Below, piece by piece: positions 27,669 to 36,662 of a DNA stretch of 64,000 nucleotides. Each line of letters opens with the position of its first letter. Positions within the stretch are counted from its first letter, which is position 1. The notes under the pieces were generated by a model. That model was not told the origin of the DNA. It worked only from the letters and a program-made list of their open reading frames with translations, and did not search any database. Origin of the DNA: Allobosea sp. (GTDB taxonomy: Bacteria; Pseudomonadota; Alphaproteobacteria; Rhizobiales; Beijerinckiaceae); assembly GCF_030695125.1 (NCBI RefSeq), contig NZ_JAUYTP010000028.1, positions 45,146 to 109,145 on the forward strand. Direction: 5' to 3'. The translations under genes and the position numbers were made by a program.

Positions 27669-28670
27669 ATGACCGCCCTTTCGCCCGAACTGCTGCGCTT
27701 TTCCGTCGCGCCGATGATGGACTGGACCGACCGGCATTGCCGCGTCATCCACCGCCTGATGTCGCGCCGCGCCCGGCTCTACACGGAGATGGTGACCGCG
27801 CAGGCGGTGATCCGGGGTGACCGCCCGCGGCTGATCGGCTTCGACGCGGTCGAGCATCCGGTCGCGCTGCAGCTCGGCGGCAACGATCCCGCCCTGCTGG
27901 CGCAGGCCGCCCGGATCGGCGCCGAGTTCGGCTATGACGAGATCAACCTCAACTGCGGCTGCCCCTCCGACCGCGTCCAGGGCGGGGCTTTCGGCGCCTG
28001 CCTGATGCGCGAGCCGGCGCTCGTCGGCGACTGCGTCGCGGCGATGAAGGCGGCGGTCGCGATCCCCGTCACGGTGAAATGCCGCATCGGCGTCGACGAT
28101 CAGGACCCGGAAGCGGCGCTCGACGCGCTCACCCAGGTGGTGACGGCGGCGGGCGTCGATGCGCTGATCGTCCATGCCCGCAAGGCCTGGCTGCAGGGGC
28201 TCTCGCCCAAGGAGAACCGCGAGATCCCGCCGCTCGACTATGACCGCGCCTACCGCCTCAAGGCGGCCCATCCCGCGCTGCCGGTGGCGATCAATGGCGG
28301 CATCCGCGCCCCGGAGGAGTGGGCGGGCCATCTCGTGCATCTCGACGGCGTCATGGTCGGCCGCGAGGCCTACCAGAACCCGGAGATCCTGCTGCGCGTC
28401 GATCCGCTGCTCTTCGGCGAGGAGGCGCCGGTGGCGGACGCCTTCGCCATGCTGGAGGCGCTGGAGCCGCATCTCGCGCGTCATCTCGAGGCCGGCGGGC
28501 GGCTGCATGCCTTCACCCGCCATCTCGTCGGGCTGTTCCCAGGCCGGCCGGGCGCGCGCCAGTTCCGCCGCCATCTCGCCGAGCACTGCGTCGCGGCCGG
28601 CGCGGGCCTGGCGGATCTGCGTGCGGCGATCGCCCATGTCTCCCGGCACGATGCCGTGCGCGCCGCCTGA
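27669..28670 (+). CDS. dusA: tRNA-dihydrouridine(20/20a) synthase
   Basis: This FMN enzyme reduces uridine 20/20a in the D-loop of tRNA. The 333-residue TIM-barrel protein starts FSVAPMMDWTDRHCRVIHRLM, a DusA-specific N-terminus, and has the catalytic C98 in NLNCGCPSDRVQGG, then the substrate/phosphate-binding KCRIGVDDQD, VHARKAWLQGLSPKENREIPPLDY and NGGI segments. The C-terminal helical domain fits the family. It follows topoisomerase IB by 56 bases and precedes a thioesterase by 12 bases. Confidence 0.95.
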   Translation: MTALSPELLRFSVAPMMDWTDRHCRVIHRLMSRRARLYTEMVTAQAVIRGDRPRLIGFDAVEHPVALQLGGNDPALLAQAARIGAEFGYDEINLNCGCPSDRVQGGAFGACLMREPALVGDCVAAMKAAVAIPVTVKCRIGVDDQDPEAALDALTQVVTAAGVDALIVHARKAWLQGLSPKENREIPPLDYDRAYRLKAAHPALPVAINGGIRAPEEWAGHLVHLDGVMVGREAYQNPEILLRVDPLLFGEEAPVADAFAMLEALEPHLARHLEAGGRLHAFTRHLVGLFPGRPGARQFRRHLAEHCVAAGAGLADLRAAIAHVSRHDAVRAA

Positions 28671-28682
28671 GGGATCCTGACG

Positions 28683-29126
28683 ATGGCTGAAGCGCCTTCC
28701 GACACCGAAATCGGCCGCCGCGTCGCCGAGAGCTTCGACAAGCAGGGCTTCATGACGACGCTGGGCGCGCGGCTCCTGCGCGTGGCGCCGGGCGAGGTCG
28801 AGATCGAACTGCCGGTCGGGCCGCTCGTTTCGCAGCAGCATGGTTTCGTCCATGCCGGTGCGGTCGCGGCCATCGCCGATTCCGCCTGCGGCTATGCGGC
28901 GCTGACGCGGATGCCGGCAGGGGCGGGCGTGCTGACCGCCGAGTTCAAGATCAACCTGCTGGCGCCCGCTGTCGGCGAGAGGCTCATCGCGCGGGGCAGG
29001 GTGGTCAAGGCCGGGCGGACGCTGACGCTTGCGCTCGCCGAGGTCTTCGCGGTCCGGGACGGAGCCGAGAAGCTCTGCGCCATGCTCACCGCCACCTGCA
29101 TGGCGGTCGGCGGGCGCGAGGTCTAG
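28683..29126 (+). CDS. PaaI-family hotdog-fold thioesterase
   Basis: This 147-residue hotdog-fold acyl-CoA thioesterase of the PaaI type hydrolyses acyl- or aryl-CoA. The helix motif QQHGFVHAGAVAAIADSACGYAAL carries the HGxxHGG-like site and the catalytic Asp; the second strand region EFKINLLAPAVGERLIARGRVVKAGR is typical. It lies 12 bases after dusA and may be co-transcribed. Its natural substrate is unknown, and no phenylacetate genes are near. Confidence 0.9.
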   Translation: MAEAPSDTEIGRRVAESFDKQGFMTTLGARLLRVAPGEVEIELPVGPLVSQQHGFVHAGAVAAIADSACGYAALTRMPAGAGVLTAEFKINLLAPAVGERLIARGRVVKAGRTLTLALAEVFAVRDGAEKLCAMLTATCMAVGGREV

Positions 29127-29560
29127 GGGAAACCGAAGTTTGCCGCACTCGCAATTCAATCGCTTGATAAGTCTCTGAAATATAGAGATCGCCGTTTGAG
29201 AGTGCTTAAACAGAAAGTGCCGCAGTTAAGGCGAAGTACGACCGCAACAGGGTGCCGCGCTGCTAACATGGCGATGGGAACCGACCTTTTGGCGGCATCC
29301 GAGATGGTCAGCTTCCGGCGCTGGCCCATACCGGACCTCGGCGTTGACAGAATTGAATGTCTGCTGTGCAGCTCGAAGCAGACGTATTGTCAGTGGCCAT
29401 AACGTCATGACGGCATAGCCGGTGACGTTGTCCCTCTGGGTTGATCCAGTCTGAATGTCGTTCTGGTCCATCGCGAGGACCAGAGCGTGAAGCGCAGCCG
29501 TTGCTCGGCATCACGGATCATCGCGATCCTGCGCCGCCGTGCCGGCTGCGACCAAAGCGG
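29127..29560. other. Non-coding gap between convergent genes, AT-richer, with a hairpin
   Basis: This 434-base gap separates convergent thioesterase and hyuB genes. The composition is less GC-rich than the flanks. No convincing gene was found. Short frames around 29290-29470 on both strands carry Cys- and Thr-rich peptides that look like degraded sequence. TCTGGTCC (29462-29469) and GGACCAGA (29477-29484) form an 8-bp stem with a 7-base loop that could end transcription, though no T-run follows. It may be an insertion scar. Confidence 0.4.
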
Positions 29561-31231
29561 TTACGTCCCGCGACGCGGCCAGTCCGGCCCATAAGCGCGA
29601 GCGGCCCCCTCCGGCGTGGCGTAGCCCCGCCTGAGATCATCCGTGATCTTGCTCGCCGGCCGCGCTTGCGGGTTGCCGAAGCCGGCGCCGCCGGCCTCGC
29701 GCAGCGTCAGGCGGTCGCCCGGCGCGAGCTCATGCCGCCCCTGCGGCGAGATCGTCTCGCCATTGACCAGATGTTCGCGGCAGGCGCCCGGCTGCCCGCC
29801 GGCGAAGCCCTGCGCCGGAAACTGGGTGCGGTTGGCCATGGAGAAGACGCTGACCGGAAAGCCGCTGTCATTGCGCAGCACGATCTCCTGGCCGGGGCCG
29901 CCGCGATAGGCGCCTGCCCCGCCCGAATCCGGCCGCAAGCTCTTGCGCTCGACGGTCAGTCCGCTCTCGGGCTCGAACAGCTCCGCCGACATGCCGCCCA
30001 TATTCGACGAGCCCGGCGTCGTCGGCTGGCCGTCGAGATCGCTCAATGCGCCGAAGCCGCCCGCCGCGCAGAACGTCGTGGTCATGCCCGAGCCGTCCGG
30101 CCGGCGGCCCTGCAGGGTGATGAAGTCGATCAGCCCGCTGCCCGCCATCACCCGGTCCGGCACGACCTCGGCCAGCGCGCCGAAGATCAGCGGGGGGATG
30201 AAATGGCCGATCACATGCCGCCCGGCCGACGGTGCCGGCGGCACGGCATTGAGCAGGCAGCCCACGGGCGCGCTGATCGAGATCGGCACGGTGGCGCCGT
30301 CATTGTTGGGCAGCCTGGGCGCGGTGATGCATTTCAGCGTGTAGAGCGCCATCGAGCGCGTATAGGACAGCGGCACATTGATGCCGGCGCCGACGCAGGG
30401 GCCGGTTCCGGCGAAGTCGATCGCCGCCGCGCTGCCGCGCTTGTCGATCCGGCAGACGAGCCGACGGATGTCGCCGAAGGCCTCGACCTCGACCTCGTTG
30501 CGGTAGGCGCCATCGGGAATCGCGGCCAGCGCTGCCCTGACGGCGGCCTCGGTCTGGTCGATGATCGAAACGGCGAGCTCGTCGACATCGGCGAGCCCCG
30601 CTTCGGACAGGAACTCGCCGAGCTGCCGGTCGACGACCTCGAGGCAGCTCACGCTCGCCATGATGTCGCCCAGCACCTGCTCGGGCACCCGGACATTCAG
30701 CTTGATCAGCTCGATCAGCGTCTCGTCGCGCTGGCCCGCCGCGAAGAGCTTCCAGATCGGCAGCCGCAGACCCTCATGGTAGATTTCGGTCGCGGCGGCG
30801 GAGAAGCCCATGCCGCCGATATCGGGCAGATGCGTTATGCTCATGGCATAGGCGACGATGCGCCCGCCCCGGAAGATCGGCTTCATCAGGGCGAGGTCGA
30901 ACATATGGCCCGTGCCGATGACGGGGTCGTTGGACGCGACGACATCCCCCGGCGCCAGCGTCTGCGGCGGAAACCGCTTGAGCATATGCGCCATCGTCAC
31001 CGGCGCCGTGCCGATGAAGACGGGGATGCATTTGCGGCTCTGCGCGATCAGCCGGCCGCGCGTGTCGAAGATCATCACCGAGAGATCGAAGCCCTCGCGC
31101 ACCAGCATCGAGAAGGAGGTGCGGATCAGGGCCGCCGCGCCTTCGTCGGTGATCGAGATCAGCCTGTCCCAGGCGATGGCGAGGTCGATCGGATCGAGGG
31201 TTCGGCGGGATGCCGCGACAGGGCTCGTCAT
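29561..31231 (-). CDS. hyuB: Hydantoinase B/oxoprolinase-family subunit
   Basis: This is the second subunit of an ATP-dependent hydantoinase/5-oxoprolinase-type enzyme that opens a cyclic amide or ureide. In 556 residues the HyuB features are clear: DPIDLAIAWDRLISITDEGAAALIRTSFS at the start, DMSV-like phrasing, SNDPVIGTGHMFDLALMKPIF, then GRDVIGHF-like HVIGHFIPPLIFGALAEVVPDRVMAGSG and SGGAGAYRGGPGQE near the C-terminus. Its start overlaps the hyuA stop by 4 bases. Substrates in this family include hydantoin, N-methylhydantoin, 5-oxoproline and acetophenone (carboxylase relatives). Confidence 0.92.
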   Translation of the reverse strand: MTSPVAASRRTLDPIDLAIAWDRLISITDEGAAALIRTSFSMLVREGFDLSVMIFDTRGRLIAQSRKCIPVFIGTAPVTMAHMLKRFPPQTLAPGDVVASNDPVIGTGHMFDLALMKPIFRGGRIVAYAMSITHLPDIGGMGFSAAATEIYHEGLRLPIWKLFAAGQRDETLIELIKLNVRVPEQVLGDIMASVSCLEVVDRQLGEFLSEAGLADVDELAVSIIDQTEAAVRAALAAIPDGAYRNEVEVEAFGDIRRLVCRIDKRGSAAAIDFAGTGPCVGAGINVPLSYTRSMALYTLKCITAPRLPNNDGATVPISISAPVGCLLNAVPPAPSAGRHVIGHFIPPLIFGALAEVVPDRVMAGSGLIDFITLQGRRPDGSGMTTTFCAAGGFGALSDLDGQPTTPGSSNMGGMSAELFEPESGLTVERKSLRPDSGGAGAYRGGPGQEIVLRNDSGFPVSVFSMANRTQFPAQGFAGGQPGACREHLVNGETISPQGRHELAPGDRLTLREAGGAGFGNPQARPASKITDDLRRGYATPEGAARAYGPDWPRRGT

Positions 31232-33324
31232 GGGGTCGCGATCTCCGCAACGAGGCTCATGTCGCCATGCACCGTAGCGCGGTCACCGGCGTCGAGCAGG
31301 ATCGTCGATTCGGGTTCCTCGACCAGGGCCGGCCCGTCCACGACCATGCCTGGCCGCAGCCGCGAGCGCGCCAGGACGGCGCAGTCGACAAGGCCACCGG
31401 CGGCCGGGAAATAGGCCTGACGATGGCCCGTCATCGCCTCGCCGCCGTCGTTTTCGTCCTCCGGGCTGGTCGAGAAACTCTGGGAAGCCGCAGCGCTCGC
31501 CTCGACCTTGCACCCGACGATCTCGATCGGCTCATCGAGACTGGTGTGGAAGATCTCGCGGTAGCGCTCGATGAAACGCATCCGCAGCGCCTCGCGGAGG
31601 TCCCCGCAGGCCTCGGGAAGCTCGACCTCGATGTCGTAGTGCTGGCCGCGATAGCGCATGTCGAAGCGCCGGTGCCAGTGCGTGGCTCCGCCGGAGCCGA
31701 GCGGCGCCGCAGCCTCGGCATCGAGATCCGCGAGAAGGGCCTGGAGCTCGCTCTCCTCGACCGCGTCGAGCCCGCGCCGGAAAGCCCGCACCGTCTCGAA
31801 GGACTGCGCGCCCGACAGCATTCCGAAAGCCGACATGACGCCGGCTCCCCGCGGAAAGATCACGCGTGGCACCCGCAGCTTGCGGGCGATCCGCGCCGCA
31901 TGCAGCGGTCCGCCGCCGCCAAAGGCGACCATGGCGCAGCCGCGATAGTCGAAGCCGCGTTCGGTGGCGTGCATGCGGAAGGCCCGCGCAATGTCCTCAT
32001 TGGCCATGTCATGCGCCCCCCAGGCGGCGCGCAGCGCATCGACGCCCAGCGGCACGCCGATCTGCTCGCGATAGGCCTCAGCCGCGGCGTCGAGATCCAG
32101 CGTCATGGTGCCGCCGAGAAAGCTGTCGGGATGGAGGTAGCCGAGCAGGAGATTGGCATCGGTCAACGTCGCGGTCTTGCCGCCACGGCCATAAGACACA
32201 GGCCCGGGTTCGGCGCCGGCGCTGCGCGGGCCGACCCTGAGCCGGCCGAGCGCATCGGGCGCAACCAGGCTGCCGCCCCCGGTCCCGATCTCGGTCATGT
32301 CGAGGACGGGGATCTGCAGCGGGAGGCCGCTGCCGCTGCGATACTCGTAAGCGTGTGCCGCCTCGAAGGAATAGGCGCGAAACGGCCTGCCCTTGCGGAT
32401 CAGAGCCCCCTTGGCGGTCGTGCCGCCGAGATCGAAGGAGAGCAGGTCGCCTCCCGCGACCGCCGTGCCAATCCGGGCCGCGACGAGCACACCGGCGGCG
32501 GGGCCCGATTCCAGCAGCTTCACCGGATAGCGCCGGGCCATGTCGAGGTTCATGAGACCGCCGCTCGACGCCATGATCCAGAGCCGCCCCAGGAAGCCGG
32601 CCTCGGCCAGGCCCGTCTCCAGCCGGGAGAGATAGCGGTCGACCAGCGGCTGCGAATAGGCGTTGGCGCAGGTCGTGGTCCAGCGCTCGAATTCGCGCGG
32701 ATAGGGGAAGACATCGGCCGAATGGGAGATGTGCAGCGCCGGATAGAGCGCCCCTGCAATCTCGCGGGCGCGGCGTTCGTGACGGTCGTCGACATGCGCG
32801 TGGAGGAAACAGATCGCCAGCGCCTCGATCCGCTCGTCCTCGACCAGCCGGCGCGTCTGCGCAGCGACGGCTTCCTCGTCCAGCGGCACGAGCACGGAGC
32901 CGTCATGTTTCAGTCGCTCGGGAATGTCGGCCCGCAACCCTCGCTCGACGATCGGTTCTGCGTAACGCAGCCGCAGATCGAACAGGTCGTAGCGCTGCTC
33001 GCGGCCGATATCGAAGAGGTCGCGGAAGCCTTGCGTGACGAGCATGCCGGTGCGGTCGCCGCGACGCTCGATCAGGGCATTGGTGACCAGCGTCGTGCCG
33101 TGGACGATCTCGACGAGCTCGGACAGGGAGCAGCCGACGGCCTGGCAGATCGCGAGCGTGCCTTCGAGCACGGCGTGGGAGGGATCACGCGGCGTCGTCA
33201 GTTGCTTGTGGACGCCGACCCGCGAGCCCAGCGAATCCACCAGCGCGAAATCGGTGAAGGTGCCGCCGATATCGATGCCCAGGCGCAGGCCGCCGCGTGG
33301 CGCGACATCGAGGCCATCATGCAT
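31228..33324 (-). CDS. hyuA: Hydantoinase A/oxoprolinase-family subunit
   Basis: This ATP-using subunit carries the acetate-kinase-like fold. The 698-residue protein begins near LRLGIDIGGTFTDFALVD (the phosphate loop), followed by HGTTLVTNALIERRGDRTG, and later LSFDLGGTTAKGALI, a second nucleotide motif, and GCAMVAFGGGGPLHAARIARKL. These are standard HyuA marks. Its end overlaps hyuB by 4 bases and its start overlaps the upstream flavin oxidase gene by 8 bases, so the three genes are one translationally coupled operon. The flavin partner suggests N-methylhydantoin as a substrate (inference). Confidence 0.93.
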   Translation of the reverse strand: MHDGLDVAPRGGLRLGIDIGGTFTDFALVDSLGSRVGVHKQLTTPRDPSHAVLEGTLAICQAVGCSLSELVEIVHGTTLVTNALIERRGDRTGMLVTQGFRDLFDIGREQRYDLFDLRLRYAEPIVERGLRADIPERLKHDGSVLVPLDEEAVAAQTRRLVEDERIEALAICFLHAHVDDRHERRAREIAGALYPALHISHSADVFPYPREFERWTTTCANAYSQPLVDRYLSRLETGLAEAGFLGRLWIMASSGGLMNLDMARRYPVKLLESGPAAGVLVAARIGTAVAGGDLLSFDLGGTTAKGALIRKGRPFRAYSFEAAHAYEYRSGSGLPLQIPVLDMTEIGTGGGSLVAPDALGRLRVGPRSAGAEPGPVSYGRGGKTATLTDANLLLGYLHPDSFLGGTMTLDLDAAAEAYREQIGVPLGVDALRAAWGAHDMANEDIARAFRMHATERGFDYRGCAMVAFGGGGPLHAARIARKLRVPRVIFPRGAGVMSAFGMLSGAQSFETVRAFRRGLDAVEESELQALLADLDAEAAAPLGSGGATHWHRRFDMRYRGQHYDIEVELPEACGDLREALRMRFIERYREIFHTSLDEPIEIVGCKVEASAAASQSFSTSPEDENDGGEAMTGHRQAYFPAAGGLVDCAVLARSRLRPGMVVDGPALVEEPESTILLDAGDRATVHGDMSLVAEIATP

Positions 33325-34468
33325 GAGGGGCAGCCAGCGCCGTCCGCGCCAGGCGCAGGAATCCGATGTCGTGCCGGGTCGTGCCGTCTCCGCTGGCGAG
33401 ATCGGCGACGATCTCCCCGATCACGCTGCAGAACTTGTAGCCATGCCCCGAGCAGGGCGAGACCAGCACGACCTGTTCATGGGCGGGGTGGCGGTCGAGA
33501 ATGAAATGCTCGTCGGGGGTGTTGGTGAACATGCAGCTCCGCAGCGCCATGGTCGGGCCGCTGCCATCAGGGAAATAGCGCTGGCTGAAATCCCGCAGGA
33601 GGCGCTCGTCCTCCGCGTCCGGCTCGCGCCTGACATCGTCGGCACGGCTGGTTTCGCCGCGGTGGTGATAGCGGCCGAACTTGAAACCGGGCACCTCGTA
33701 GATCGGAAAGCCGTAATAGCGGCCCTCATCGACCTGCAAATTGAAGACCGGGAAGCGATCGAGCGCGAACAGCTCCGGCTTCGCGGGCTGAAGCCAGGCC
33801 AGAACCTGCCTTTCGGGCACCGCAACGGCCCGGAGAGAGGGTTCGAGGTCGCCGATCCAGGCTCCGGCAGTCAGCACCAGCCGCGCGGCCTCGTAGCGGC
33901 CGCGATCGGTCGTCACCAGCACCCCGTCGCCATTGGGTTTCGCCTCCCAGCCGAGCACGGCCTCGCGGGCATGGATCTCCGCGCCATGCGACTGGGCGGC
34001 GCGAACATGCGCCACGATCGCCCGCTCGCTGGCGATCAGCCCGCCACGCGCCTGAAACACCGCGCGATGCGATGACGGCAGGCGATAGCCGGGGTAACGT
34101 GCATTGACCTGATCGCCGGTCAAAACCTCATGGGGCAGTTCGTGCAGGCGGGCCGAATTCAAGGCCCCCTGAAACAGCGCGTCATCCTCCGGGCTGGCAT
34201 CGATCGACCCGGTGATGACCAGCAGCTCCTCGCCGGTCGCCGCTTCGATCTCGCCCCAAAGCTCATAGGCGCGCCGCAGCAGAGGGACGTAGGCCGGGTC
34301 CTCGTAATAGGGCATGCGGATGATCCGGCTGATGCCGTGCGACGAGCCCATGCTGTGGGGGATGTCGAAGCGTTCGAGACCGAGAACCTTCACGCCCCGC
34401 CGGGCGAGATGCCAGGCGGCGGCGCTTCCCATGCCGCCGATCCCGACGACGATCACGTCATAGGCCAT
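33317..34468 (-). CDS. Monomeric sarcosine oxidase/N-methyl-L-tryptophan oxidase-like flavoenzyme
   Basis: This FAD enzyme oxidises N-methyl amino acids to the amino acid, formaldehyde and H2O2. The 383-residue protein has the Rossmann motif VIVVGIGGMGSAAAWHLARRG at the start, the MSOX-specific IPHSMGSSHGISRIIR, and SCMFTNTPDEHFILD with C312, which matches the Cys that covalently binds FAD in MSOX and SolA. GHGYKF near the end is also typical. ATG 34468 is chosen; upstream codons to 34648 do not fit the family. It is the first gene of the operon with hyuA and hyuB. Confidence 0.9.
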   Translation of the reverse strand: MAYDVIVVGIGGMGSAAAWHLARRGVKVLGLERFDIPHSMGSSHGISRIIRMPYYEDPAYVPLLRRAYELWGEIEAATGEELLVITGSIDASPEDDALFQGALNSARLHELPHEVLTGDQVNARYPGYRLPSSHRAVFQARGGLIASERAIVAHVRAAQSHGAEIHAREAVLGWEAKPNGDGVLVTTDRGRYEAARLVLTAGAWIGDLEPSLRAVAVPERQVLAWLQPAKPELFALDRFPVFNLQVDEGRYYGFPIYEVPGFKFGRYHHRGETSRADDVRREPDAEDERLLRDFSQRYFPDGSGPTMALRSCMFTNTPDEHFILDRHPAHEQVVLVSPCSGHGYKFCSVIGEIVADLASGDGTTRHDIGFLRLARTALAAPHA

Positions 34469-34660
34469 TCTCGACACGTCCCCCAACACCCGCCACGCCA
34501 TGGCTTGCGATTCCGACACCCTGCCGGTCCTCCAGTCTACGCAATAACGCGGCCAAGGCATCACCAGCCAGTGATACGAATCGGCTTGTACATGGCGCGA
34601 TGAGGAGCGCGACCAGACACATGCGCGAGCGAGCTTGAACGGGGTCAAGCATGGCTGCGG

Positions 34661-34900
34661 TCAGAATCGGCCGGGTCGGAACGGCTGCGCGTCGATGAAC
34701 CTCGTTCCAGTGGCGACGAAATCGGCGAAGAGGCGTCCGGTCATGGCGCCCAGCGTGAACCCGTGATGAGCTCGAGCTGAAGCGAGCCAGAGTTCGGCAT
34801 GACGAGGGCCCTCGCCGACGAACGGCAGCATGTCTGACATGCAGGGCAGCGCGCTGGGCCGTGGCTCATCGTCGAGTCGGCGCCCGAGCGCCATGAACTG
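34661..34900 (-). pseudogene. Remnant of an FAD-dependent D-amino acid dehydrogenase-like gene (C-terminus only)
   Basis: About 80 codons read leftwards to TGA 34661 match the extreme C-terminus of DadA/DAO-family oxidoreductases: RPSALPCMSDMLPFVGEGPRHAELWLASARAHHGFTLGAMTGRLFADFV, the segment that contacts FAD and the substrate carboxylate. The FAD-binding N-terminus and middle domain are absent, and the upstream codons in the same frame (to 35185) do not resemble the family. It is therefore a truncated leftover, not a working enzyme. It lies 192 bases from the flavin oxidase start. Confidence 0.7.
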
Positions 34901-35142
34901 CCGGGCTACCCGGAGGGCCAATGCGCCACGTCCTGAAATCGAGGCTATACTCCGAAGCTGATATTCACGACTGGCCGGAGTGCCTTGGTGGCGCCTCGTC
35001 AGGCGGATCGTGGATCGGTTGGCAGCCGGAATTCTTGATCGGGAGTGTCCCGTTGGTCGCATGAATCGCTGCCTGGCCATGCCAATTGACGCCGTCCCGA
35101 ACACGCCGCACGATCCTTGCCTTCGACCGGAGGTGATCAAGG

Positions 35143-36582
35143 ATGCGCCTCGTTCTGATAGCGATCCATTGCCTGGGAGGCGCAATTGCGATCAGCTTGG
35201 CGGCGGCCAAGCCCGCGACTGCGCAGCAGCCCTCCGACCGCCCAGCAGCGGAGCAGACGGCCCTGATGCAGTTCCCGGGCTCGGGCTGGTGGTTGGCGCC
35301 ACCGCCTGGTTTCGTGCAATCAAGTCCGCCCTGGCCCGTGTTGCGTCATCGCAGCGGCGCGCACATCGCCCTCGTCGAGTTTGCGAAGCAGCCCCTGACG
35401 CAGGCGAGCTTCGGCGCGATCGGCGCCCTCACGGCGGCTGGCACGCATGACGAGGGACGGCTCGAATCCGTCGAGGCCGTCATGGCCGGCGGCCGGCCGG
35501 CGTTCCTGGCCATCGCGCGTATGACGCAGCAGAAGGCGTTGGCCTACAGCCTCATCGTGGAAGGGGGGCGCCAAAACGTCGGCGTGACGCTGACAGTGCC
35601 GGATGCGGCCACGGACATCGACCTGAGTGCCATCCGCGCCGCGCTGCTGAGCGTCACCGACAGGATCGCCGAAGCCGCGGCTCGCCCAGTGTCGGTCCCC
35701 CACCTGGCCTCAGTGCGGTTTCCGGGCACGAGCTGGTCGATCGTCCCCCCGGCGGAGTTTGCTCTCGATGGCACATCGCCCGCGATGATCAGGCATCCGA
35801 ACGGCGCGGCGATCATGCTCATTGAACAGCCGAAGGAGCGCATCGACGCACAGGAATCCTACAAGATCGGCGAAGTGCTGCATGCAGGGACACGGAATGA
35901 AAGCCGCGTGGAGCAGGTCGAGCCGCTCACTGCGGCCGGGCGTCCCGCCGCGCTCATCAGGATGCGGATGACGCAACGGGCATTGCTCGCCTACCTCATG
36001 GTGGTCGAGGGCGATGGCGGCAACGTCATGGCCCTCATGTATGTGCCGGACGCCGCGGCGCATCCTGACGCCGCCGCCATCCGGGCCTCGCTGCTCAGTG
36101 TAACCGAGACGAGACGCAGCCCGGAGCAGCGCCTCGGCGACCTGCCCTTCCGCCTCACGGAACTGGCGGGCATGCGGGTCGTCAGCATCGTCGCCAACAG
36201 CGTCGTCGTCCTGACCGACGGGCCGGGCGACCTGATGGACGCGGCGACGGACCAGCCCTTCGCGATACTCTCCCTCTATCCGATCACGACGCGCGAGCGC
36301 TTCGACGCAACGCGCCATCTGCCGAAGATGGCGGCGCTCCTCCGCGAGCGCTATCCGGGCGCGACGATCCTGACGCAGAAGGTCGAGCCGACGCCGCAAG
36401 GCCCGGCCGCCACCGTCGTTTTCACGCGGACGCCTCCCGGCAAGACCACGACCGTGGCCGGCGTCGCCTGGGCGCTGGCGCAGGGGGGCTCCGCTCTGTT
36501 CATGGTCGGTCACTTTCCGCCAGCGAGGTCTGATCTGCCGGCCCGGTTCGTCAAGATTCGGAACGGCGTGAAGCCACGATGA
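35143..36582 (+). CDS. Exported protein with an internal tandem duplication, unknown function
   Basis: This 479-residue protein begins with a signal peptide (cleavage likely after TAQ near residue 28). Two segments of about 130 residues (about 44-173 and 193-322) are clear copies: each starts FPG(S/T)xW, has a HRSGA/HPNGA turn, a hydrophobic strand, a G(T)xxE(G/S)R loop, AAGRPA, MTQ(R/Q)(K)A and VPDAA, and ends ALLSV or SLLSV. A third, divergent unit (about 334-479) shares the same strand pattern. I do not recognise the family. ATG 35143 is chosen; GGAGGTGAT lies just upstream, a near-perfect ribosome binding site. Confidence 0.82.
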   Translation: MRLVLIAIHCLGGAIAISLAAAKPATAQQPSDRPAAEQTALMQFPGSGWWLAPPPGFVQSSPPWPVLRHRSGAHIALVEFAKQPLTQASFGAIGALTAAGTHDEGRLESVEAVMAGGRPAFLAIARMTQQKALAYSLIVEGGRQNVGVTLTVPDAATDIDLSAIRAALLSVTDRIAEAAARPVSVPHLASVRFPGTSWSIVPPAEFALDGTSPAMIRHPNGAAIMLIEQPKERIDAQESYKIGEVLHAGTRNESRVEQVEPLTAAGRPAALIRMRMTQRALLAYLMVVEGDGGNVMALMYVPDAAAHPDAAAIRASLLSVTETRRSPEQRLGDLPFRLTELAGMRVVSIVANSVVVLTDGPGDLMDAATDQPFAILSLYPITTRERFDATRHLPKMAALLRERYPGATILTQKVEPTPQGPAATVVFTRTPPGKTTTVAGVAWALAQGGSALFMVGHFPPARSDLPARFVKIRNGVKPR

Positions 36583-36596
36583 GCCCGATCGCCGAT

Positions 36597-36631
36597 CGTC
36601 TGGGTGCGGAGCCAGCAGCAGTTCCCAGACG
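36597..36631. terminator. Hairpin between convergent genes
   Basis: CGTCTGGG (36597-36604) pairs with CCCAGACG (36624-36631) around a 19-base loop, in the 80 bases between the exported protein and the TPR protein, which converge. It lacks a T-run, so terminator function is only a position-based guess. Confidence 0.35.
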
Positions 36632-36662
36632 GTGGGACGGTCACGCGTCCGAGCGCAGGACT

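Noticed and set aside
31210..33504. 764-codon plus-strand frame opposite hyuA
   Set aside because: Antisense shadow; hyuA on the other strand has full family similarity and operon overlaps.
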